From Phocoena phocoena (lineage: Eukaryota; Chordata; Mammalia; Artiodactyla; Phocoenidae): a stretch of 64,000 nucleotides of DNA. Below are positions 12,245 through 19,159 of the stretch, piece after piece (the first letter of the stretch is position 1; every line of letters starts with the position of its first letter). Under the pieces are notes generated by a model. The model made no database searches. It worked only from the letters and a program-made list of their open reading frames with translations, and had not been told where the DNA came from. Where the stretch lies: NCBI RefSeq assembly GCF_963924675.1, contig NC_089220.1, positions 88,787,168 to 88,851,167 on the forward strand, in the 5' to 3' direction. The position numbers were made by a program, and so were the translations under genes.

Positions 12245-14690
12245 ATAGAATATCTGTGCAGACCAATCACTTGTAGGATTAAAACAGTAATTAAAAATGT
12301 CCCCCCAAATGAAATTGCAGGACCAGACAGCTTCACAGATAAATTTTACCAAACATTTAAAGAAGATTTAATATCTATCCTTCTCAAACTCTTCCAAAAA
12401 AAATGAAGAGGACAGAATGCTTCCTAACTTATCTGGCAAGTCCAACATTACCCTGATACCAAAACCCAACCCATAAAAGAAAATTATGGTCCAATATCTC
12501 TGATGGACATCAATGCAAAAATCCTCAACGCTATATTGGCAAACCAAATACAAAAATATATTAAAAGGATCATACCATGATCAGTGGATTCATTCCAGGG
12601 AGCAAGGATGGTTCAAGAGCTGCAAATCAATCTAATGTGATACACCATACTAACAAAATGGAAGTTAAAAATCATATGATCATGTCAATAGATGCAGAAA
12701 AAGTATGTGACAAGATTCAACAACAATTTACATTAAAAAAAACCTCTCAGTTAAAATGGGTATAGAAGGAACATTCCTCAAAATAATAGAGGCCATATAT
12801 AACAAGCCATAGCTAACATCATACTCAATGATGAAGAACTGAAAGGTATCTCTGTAAGATCAGATACATGATAAGGATGCCCACTATTGCCACTCTTATT
12901 CAACATAGTATTGGATGTCCTAGCCAGAGCAATTATATATACAAGCAAAAGAAGTAAAAGGCATCCAAATTGGAAAGGAAGAAGTAAAACTGTCACTAAT
13001 TGTAGGTGACCTGATTTTATATAGAGAAAACCCTAAAAACTCCACTAAAAACTTGTTAAAAATAATGAAAAAATACAGTAAAATTGCAGGGTACAAAATC
13101 AATGTATAAAAATCTGTTGCATTACTATACATTAACAACAATCTTGCAGAAAGTATAATTAAAACAATCCCATTTATAACTGCAACAACAACCACAAAAA
13201 TACCTAGAAATAAGCTTAACCAAGGAGGTTAAAAACCTATACACTGAAAGCTATAAGACATTGCTTGAAGAAGACACAAAGAAATGGAAAGATATGTGCT
13301 CATGGAATGGAAGAATTAAAATTGTTAAAATGTCCATATTACCTAAAGCAATCTACAGATTCAATGCAATCCCTATCAAAATCTGAAGAGCAGCTTTCAC
13401 AGAAATATTTTTAAAATCCTATAATTTATATGGAACCACAAAAGACCTCAAATAGCCAAAAGAAAGAAAAAAAGAACAAAGCAGAGGTGAAATATAACAC
13501 TCCCTGATTTCAAATTATACTATAACACTGTAGTAATAAAACCAACATGGTATTGGCAGAAAAACACAGATCAGTGGAACAGAACTGAGACCCCAGAAAT
13601 AAACCCACACCTATTTGGAGAATTAATTTATGACAAAAGAGAAAAGTACATACAATAGAGAAAGAATAGTTTCCTCAATAAATGGGGCTAAAGAACTGGA
13701 CAGCCACATGCCAAAAAAACAAACAAATGAAAAACAAACCTAGACTGCTATCTTATACCATACACAAAAATCAACTCAAAATGTGTTAAGGACTTGAATA
13801 TAAGACCCCAAACCATAAAACTTCTAGAAACCATGCTCTTTGTCATCAGTCTTAGAAATATTTTTTTTTGGTATATGTCTCCTCAGGCAAAGAAATAAAA
13901 AGCAAAAATTAACAAATGGGACTATATCAAACTAAAAACTTTCTGCACACCAAAGGAAACCATCAACAAAATGAAAAGAGCCTACCGAATAAAAGAAGAT
14001 ATTTACAAACCTCATATCCAGTAAGGGGTTAATATCCAAAATATTAATATATAAAGAACTCATACAAATCAACAACAAAACAAGCAACGTGATTTTAAAA
14101 ATGGGCAGAGGACCTGAATAGACAGTCTTCCAAAGAAGCCATGCAGATGGCCAACAAGCACATAAAATGATTTTCACCATCACTCATTTTAAAGGCAATG
14201 AAAATAAAAACCACAATGAGATATCACCTCATTCCCATTAGAATGGCTAACATCAAAAAGCCAAGAAATAACAAGTGTGGATAAAAGGGAACCCTCATGC
14301 ACTGCTGGTAGGAATGTAAATTAGTGCAACCATTATAGAAAACAGTGTGGAAATTGCTCAAAAAATTAAGACTGTAACTATGATATGATCCAGCTATTCT
14401 ACTTTTGTATATTTATCCAAAGAATATGAAAACACTAATTCAAGAAGATATATATTACCCCTATGTTCACTGCACCATTATTTACAATAGCCAAGATACA
14501 GAAACAACATAAATGCCCATCAACAGATGAATGGATATACATATATCTCACACACACACATATACATATATACACATAATGGAATACTACTCAGCCATAA
14601 AAAGATGAAATCTTGCCATTACAACAACACAGATGAAACTTTAGAGTAGTATGTTAAGTGAAATAAGTCAGATGGAGAATTACTGTATGA
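12245..14690 (+). pseudogene. L1-A ORF2 relic, 3' part (reverse transcriptase and C-terminus)
   Basis: This continues the ORF2 broken at 6,232. Recognisable pieces in order are the 'PGPDSFT'-type motif, the 'FIPG' segment (12,577), the 'DAEK' box, and a degenerate catalytic box read as 'VGDLILY' near 13,000 in place of FADD. The C-terminal part with the 'NMEYYSAIK'-like end follows near 14,580. Many stops are present. Confidence 0.8.
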
Positions 14691-14965
14691 TTTCATTCAA
14701 ATGTGCAATATTAAGTAAATACATAAAGGAACAAACCAAACCATACAGAAACAAACACATAGATACAGAGAACAGAGTAGTAGTTACCAGAGGGAAAGGG
14801 CGATGGGAGGGCAAAACAGGCAAAAGGGGTCAGCTGTATGGTGACTAACAGAAACCAAACTTTTGGTGGTGATCATGCTGTAGCATACACAAAAGTCAAA
14901 ATATATTGTATACATGAAACTTATATAATGTTATAAGTCAAAGTTACCTCAATTTTTAAAAAACA

Positions 14966-15209
14966 AACTCTCTTAGATTGCTATAGCCTTGTGGGTCTTA
15001 TGGACACAAGCCTTGTTAGTGCTGAGAATTAGATGTTTGGGAGGCCAATCTCTCAGGTGATAGTTTTAAAAGTTGGGGCACCAGATGCAGGGTCCAAATT
15101 CTTCACTCCTCAAGGAGAAGCTGGAAGTTGTGAGTTCCCTCTTGGTTGTGTGTCACCAGGCTGGAGGCGGAGTTTATGGTGAGACTGTGAATCAGCCTCT
15201 CCTACCCAT
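14966..15209. other. Unassigned old sequence flanking a CHR-2 insertion
   Basis: No gene is seen. The same sequence appears to continue after the SINE at 15,414-15,540, because 'ctcctacccattttt' is repeated on the two sides as the SINE target duplication. Confidence 0.5.
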
Positions 15210-15413
15210 TTTTTTTTTTTTTGTGGTACGTGGGCCTCTCACTGTTGTGGCCTCTCCAGTTGCAGAGCACAGTCATCCGGACGTGCAGGTTCAGCGGCCA
15301 TGTCTCACGGGCCCAGCCGCTCCACAGCACGTGGGATCCTCCCAGACCGGGGCACGAACCCGCATCCCCTGCATTGGCAGGCAGACTCCCAACCACTGCG
15401 CCACCAGGGAAGC
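15210..15413 (-). mobile_element. CHR-2 SINE, inverted
   Basis: It begins with a T-run (the reversed A-tail) and then reads 'gtgggcctctcactgttgtg'. It ends with the reversed tRNA-like head 'ccaccagggaagcc'. The target duplication 'ctcctacccattttt' flanks it. This is a nearly complete member of the whale CHR-2 family. Short plus-strand ORFs across it are by-products of the SINE. Confidence 0.9.
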
Positions 15414-16042
15414 CCTCCTACCCATTTTTATGTGTGTTATTTTTTCTTCTCACTGAGGGAATTTTTCTGTATGTTGCTATAGATTCAGTGTGTCCATGGG
15501 AGGAGATGAGTTCAAGAGCCTTCTACATTGCCATCTTGAACTGGAACCTTAGAAATTATCAGATTTATTGTTGTCTTTGAATTTAATTGTAGCAAAATTG
15601 TTATTGCATCTGTGATCTATTGACTCATGTGACTTTGGAAGCTACCATAGACATTGACCCTGTCTCAAAATCATTTAGATATATTCCATTGGAAAACACC
15701 CTTTGCCCCTAGGGGCCTGGGACCAGGGTGCATCCAACTTATATTCCTCTTGTAACTTCATGAAAGTACAAAAATATCATTTTGCTGCAGAAGAACACAA
15801 AGGGCACACAGATATGGTGGCCACTGGTGTACAAACAGAAGGTAAAACTTTATGCAACTGTATTAGCCCTTTAGCATGAATGTGATGTGTCTATAAGTAA
15901 ATGATCTCCCGTTCAGGGCTGACCTAGATATTAGAGGCAGTCATGGAGGAGTACCAGCAACGTCTTTAAGAACTGTATATCAAAGCTTACACGGTATATC
16001 AGACTAATTTTTGGAAGAAGATAGTGCTACATGAAAGTGTCA
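15414..16042. other. Unassigned sequence
   Basis: The first about 130 bp continue the older sequence split by the CHR-2 copy. The rest shows no gene, RNA or repeat that I can identify. Confidence 0.45.
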
Positions 16043-16144
16043 GGTTGGCCAAAAAGTTCGTTCGGTTTCGAGTAGTTTTCATTTTCACAAAGATCTTTAT
16101 TGAACAATGTATTCACTAACCGAATGGACATTTTGACCAAACCA
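16043..16144. mobile_element. Short mariner-like (MITE) relic
   Basis: The left end 'ttggccaaaaagttcgttcg' is the hallmark of cetartiodactyl mariner elements. The right end 16,120-16,143 is its imperfect inverted complement. Only about 100 bp lie between, so this is an internally deleted, non-coding copy. Confidence 0.8.
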
Positions 16145-17176
16145 ATATTTCATCAGATAACTCCTATAATTACAGCTTAAAGGCTCTTCTGCAGTGGAGT
16201 CAAGCTACATTTATTTAGTAGACAAGGGAAAACGTGAGTAAATAGGAGTATACAACGAACTAAACTGGAAAATCTGATGTAGTGATTATAAAGCAGTCAT
16301 TTACTAGAGACGATCAAAGAGTAAGCAAATTACAGTCTCATAAGAATAGTTTTCAGACATTTTTCTTCCTGTGGTGCTCCGCTCAGGATTTTCATCTTTT
16401 CTGGCTTGGGAACATACTGTAAGACTCTAGGGGAAGGTGCACAAATGGCTTTTGGGGATACAAAAGAATCCTCTAGGTGTGATGTACTAAGCTGAAAACT
16501 ATAGGAGCATGTGAACAAAAATAAATAAGGTGGACTGGTCAAAAACAGATACAAAAGGTCCATCTTGAAAAAGCACTGTCCGAATGTACTGTAGTTATAA
16601 TAAGGACTGGATCAGTTGTGGTAATTCCCAGTTAATTGTCACTTTACATAGTGTTAGAAGATCTAGAAAGTGCAAGATATGAGATTGATATTGAAAAAGG
16701 AGACTTCTAAGCCACAAATCATAACTTGTAAGAGATTATACAAGCATGATGCTGGTTCCAATACAGCTACAAGGCAGGTGGGGGTCTTCAAGTACCTACA
16801 AATCCCTAACTGTTACACTCTGGATTGGACATATCACTCCCTGCTGCAAGAAGGTCTGTGGTGCATGAACCACACAGTGCCTACAGTAATCCAACAGTCA
16901 AAGGAGAAGCTGCACTTACAGATGGGAATCACTGATAAGTGAAATCTTTTGCCTTGTGAGAAGACAAATGTAATCTAATTAGAGGGCAGTGTATAAGCAA
17001 AAGCAGTTGTGTTTTTATTAAATATATAGGGCATATAACTTGGTTTTAATTTCTTATTTATAAAAAAGCATGCCACAACAAAATCCATGGGACCAAATTT
17101 CCAATCCAGCAGTTAGTGTGAATAATTTATCTACGTGTTCTTTCCATAGCCCATGTAACTCCCTATCACATAACTA
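16145..17176. other. Unassigned sequence
   Basis: There is a 90-codon open frame at 16,670-16,942 (+) and a 77-codon frame at 16,330-16,563 (-). Neither shows a motif or family resemblance that I recognise, and both are within chance length for this composition. I do not call a gene. Confidence 0.45.
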
Positions 17177-17396
17177 CAGTTGACCCTTGAACACAGAAGG
17201 TGTTAGAGGCACCCACCCTCTACACAGTCAAAAATATGCATATAACTTTACAGTCAGCCCTCTGTATCTGCAGTTCTGCATCTACGGATTCACCCAACTG
17301 CTGATCGTGTAGTACTATATAGTATATATTTATTGAAAAAAATCCATGTATAAGTGGACCCATGCAGTTCAAACCTGTGTTGTTCAAGGGTCAACT
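17177..17396. mobile_element. MER8-like non-autonomous Tigger DNA transposon
   Basis: The terminal inverted repeats are 'cagttgacccttgaacac' at the left and 'gttcaagggtcaactg' at the right. A TA dinucleotide lies on each side, as expected for Tc1/mariner-class (Tigger) insertion. The interior matches the MER8-type core ('gcagttcaaacctgtgttg' near the end). Non-coding. Confidence 0.85.
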
Positions 17397-17991
17397 GTAC
17401 ATCATGAACTTTATTATTCCTTTAAGTTTGAAGTAAATCCTTTAAAATACATTTACATTTAGATATCTTTGTTCACTATATCATTCACATTTAGTCTTAA
17501 AAATTGAACATAATAAAGGTCATTTTATTCTGTGCTATATAAAGTTTTAGTGCATTTATTTTAATTTCTTATGACATTCCACAGCTGATTATTTGTCTTG
17601 TGTTAAGTTTCCCAAATTTCTCTTCTCACTACATTCTAATATCTGGGGGCATATGTTTTACTTTCACTCACAAATGCAAAGCATATATTGCTAATCAGTG
17701 TTGCCCTAATCTTTGACCTGCATTACGCATGTGTGTATATACAACAGATATATTAAAATATTTTTGAAAGGACATAACATTTTTCTCTCATAGATACCTA
17801 TTTTCTATGTGGACAGTTGAGTTTACAGAATGTTTGAATCTCACTTAGGAAGTATATACTTTCAATTCCACACTATACTCTTGATAGTACTAGAGATTGA
17901 AATTGATCTTGCCATATTCAGTTTCTTCTAAGGAAATGTAGTAGAGATAATATGAATTAGCCAGCTTCCTATTTGCAACCAGGATCCCAGG
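17397..17991. other. Unassigned AT-rich sequence upstream of the ERV
   Basis: I see no gene or named repeat. It is the pre-insertion flank of the retrovirus. Confidence 0.45.
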
Positions 17992-17997
17992 GGGGTG
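17992..17997 (+). repeat. ERV target-site duplication, left
   Basis: The 6-bp 'ggggtg' recurs directly after the 3' LTR at 23,121-23,126. Six bases is the usual target duplication of betaretrovirus-type (class II) integrases. Confidence 0.92.
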
Positions 17998-18178
17998 TGT
18001 GGGAAGCCGTTGTTCTGCCATGCCGCAGATAACGTGGAAGCCGTTGTTCTGCTGGTCGCAGATAACGCTTATCAGGGAGTAGCCCAAAGGCGATGTGCCA
18101 CACATGCGCCACGACGAGCCAATATGCTAATAAAGGCTCAAAATTGCAACCAATAAATTGTGAACAGCACATATCTTG

Positions 18179-18250
18179 TTGAGTTAACCAGCCAACCACA
18201 GGTTGAGTTAACCAGCCAACCACAGGTTGAGTTAACCAGCCAACCACAGG
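18179..18250 (+). promoter_or_regulatory. Triple 24-bp repeat in the LTR U3
   Basis: Three perfect head-to-tail units (18,179-18,202, 18,203-18,226, 18,227-18,250) each contain 'gttaaccagccaaccacagg'. The same array is at 22,888-22,959. Tandem repeats about 25-100 bp upstream of a TATA box are the usual place of retroviral enhancers. 'aaccaca' resembles a RUNX-type core site; this is a reading, not a test. Confidence 0.7.
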
Positions 18251-18271
18251 TTGCCACAGGTTCTAGTGCAT

Positions 18272-18278
18272 TATAAAA
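18272..18278 (+). promoter_or_regulatory. LTR TATA box
   Basis: TATAAAA lies 22 bp after the triple repeat and about 60 bp before the AATAAA signal. Two CCAAT motifs lie further upstream (18,118-18,122 and 18,150-18,154). This is the expected core promoter of the 5' LTR. Confidence 0.75.
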
Positions 18279-18338
18279 AGCCAGTGTGAACAAAGCTCGG
18301 GGTCTTCCTTCCATCTGTCTATAACCAAGCTGTACTCC

Positions 18339-18344
18339 AATAAA
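18339..18344 (+). terminator. LTR polyadenylation signal
   Basis: AATAAA is followed about 15-20 bases later by a CA and a GT-rich stretch ('gtgtggtgac' at about 18,367). In the 3' LTR the same signal is at 23,048-23,053 and would end the proviral transcript. Confidence 0.75.
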
Positions 18345-18413
18345 GTGTGATACGAGAAGAATCTAGCGTGTGGTGACTTGTCTTTCTGCTGGTCAGAAGA
18401 GGCTCGCCGCAAG

Positions 18414-18431
18414 TGGTGCCGAAACCCGGGA
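18414..18431 (+). promoter_or_regulatory. Primer binding site, tRNA-Phe type
   Basis: Two bases after the LTR, TGGTGCCGAAACCCGGGA is an 18-base complement to the 3' end of mammalian tRNA-Phe (whose end reads TCCCGGGTTTCGGCA plus CCA). Mouse IAP elements use the same primer type. The lysine and arginine alternatives do not fit. Confidence 0.88.
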
Positions 18432-18485
18432 ACTTCGCACCCCGCGTGGGGGACCGATTCAGAACTCGACACACGGAGTGGACCG

Positions 18486-18496
18486 TCGGTGAGTAG
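18486..18496 (+). promoter_or_regulatory. Candidate major splice donor in the leader
   Basis: 'cggtgagtag' matches the GTGAGT donor consensus. A second donor-like 'aggtatgt' follows at 18,500. It lies in the leader upstream of the gag remnant, where simple retroviruses place the donor for env mRNA. Confidence 0.5.
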
Positions 18497-18538
18497 TCCA
18501 GGTATGTTTTTTTTCACTTTAGTAAGTTGTTTGTTTAG

Positions 18539-19159
18539 GAAAGTGAAAATATAGGGACTACAGTAGATAGGCCTAAGAATCCTAGGAAAAAGAGAGAAAA
18601 ACAAATAGAAAAATCGGATGCAACGCCAGGATTGTATCCACTTTTAGATGAATTTAAAGCGCTTTATTTGTCTCAGGATGAGTTGAATCCCAAGGAGGAG
18701 GCGGATCTGGAAGCTATGCTGGATTTAATTATAGAAGGAAAGGTATTTTCCGGTCTGGTTGATACCGGGGCTGATCGCAGTATTATTACTGCCACCTACT
18801 GGCCAAAATCCTGGCCTTTACAGACCTCCTCTCAGACCTTACAGGGTTTAGGATACGCCAAAGCACCCCAAATTAGCTCTAAAACACTGACTTGGCATTT
18901 TGAAGATCAGAAGGGGAAATTTCAACCCTTTGTGGTTGAGGGATTGCCGCTTAATCTGTGGAGAAGGGATGTGCAAAGCCAGATGAAATTGAAACTTACT
19001 AATGATTATTCCGAGACTGCACAGCAAATGCTGCTTAGGTCTGGTTTTATACCAGGCAGAGGGATAGGAAAAAATTTACAAGGTATTGCTACTCCTATAG
19101 AAGCTCAGGGAAACCCCAATCGCAGGGGGCTGGGTTTTTCTCAGGGGTCACTGAGTTAA
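18539..19159 (+). CDS. pro: Gag remnant fused in frame to retroviral protease (pro)
   Basis: This aspartic protease would normally cut Gag and Pol polyproteins. The frame is open from 18,539 to a TAA at 19,157, but the gag part has no in-frame ATG. The first clear start-like codon is a TTG at 18,632, so initiation is uncertain. The first ~55 codons are basic then acidic ('LYPLLDEFKALYLSQDEL') and look like the matrix-side part of betaretroviral Gag; a TAG at 18,536 lies just upstream. The protease follows with 'GLVDTGADRSII' (catalytic Asp). A C-terminal G-patch, 'LLRSGFIPGRGIGKNLQG', is typical of betaretroviral proteases. The conserved Gly-Arg-Asp near the domain end reads Arg-Arg-Asp ('LNLWRRDV'), which may weaken the enzyme. 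Capsid, nucleocapsid and any dUTPase are absent. Confidence 0.85.
   Translation, partial: ESENIGTTVDRPKNPRKKREKQIEKSDATPGLYPLLDEFKALYLSQDELNPKEEADLEAMLDLIIEGKVFSGLVDTGADRSIITATYWPKSWPLQTSSQTLQGLGYAKAPQISSKTLTWHFEDQKGKFQPFVVEGLPLNLWRRDVQSQMKLKLTNDYSETAQQMLLRSGFIPGRGIGKNLQGIATPIEAQGNPNRRGLGFSQGSLS
19132..19138 (+). promoter_or_regulatory. Candidate -1 frameshift slippery site between pro and pol
   Basis: GGGTTTT lies in the pro frame as G GGT TTT, fitting the X XXY YYZ rule. It is 18 bases before the pro stop. The pol frame is open from 19,039, so the pro-pol overlap is 121 bases and a -1 shift here would give a Pro-Pol fusion. Betaretroviruses use this arrangement. I cannot fold the downstream RNA to confirm a pseudoknot. 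Confidence 0.65.

Larger units (their letters stand above)
2440..14965 (+). mobile_element. Old full-length L1 (L1-A), split by a nested L1
   Basis: The parts in order are a 5' UTR with tandem monomers (2,440-3,870), an ORF1 relic (3,876 to about 4,680), an ORF2 relic (about 5,058-6,232, resuming at 12,245 to about 14,690) and a 3' UTR ending in an A-rich tail near 14,965. The host copy is interrupted by a 6-kb younger L1. Removing that insertion and one copy of its target duplication gives about 6.5 kb, a normal L1 length. Both ORFs carry many stops and shifts, so the element is old and inactive. Confidence 0.85.
17998..18411 (+). repeat. ERV 5' LTR
   Basis: It runs from TGTGGG to the terminal CA of 'gctcgccgca'. 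It shares 413 of 414 bases with the 3' LTR. The only difference is G at 18,092 against T at 22,801. The U3 holds a diverged direct repeat (18,002-18,035 and 18,036-18,068) and three exact 24-bp repeats. A TATAAAA box (18,272-18,278) and an AATAAA signal (18,339-18,344) place R between about 18,300 and 18,365, leaving a short U5. Confidence 0.96.

Noticed and set aside
15073..15580. Plus-strand ORFs of 119 and 127 codons
   Set aside because: They read through an inverted CHR-2 SINE and its flanks. The peptide is the usual SINE translation.
17969..18247. Antisense 92-codon ORF with a repeated 'VGWLTQPV' motif, and its twin at 22,684-22,956
   Set aside because: It is the reverse reading of the 24-bp LTR repeats, whose length is a multiple of three. 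No sign that it is coding.
18179..18250. Short direct repeats that could suggest a CRISPR-like array
   Set aside because: The units are contiguous with no spacers, and they lie inside an LTR in a mammalian genome.
18504..18554. ATG at 18,504 as the gag start
   Set aside because: That frame closes after about 16 codons and is not the frame of the gag remnant or protease.
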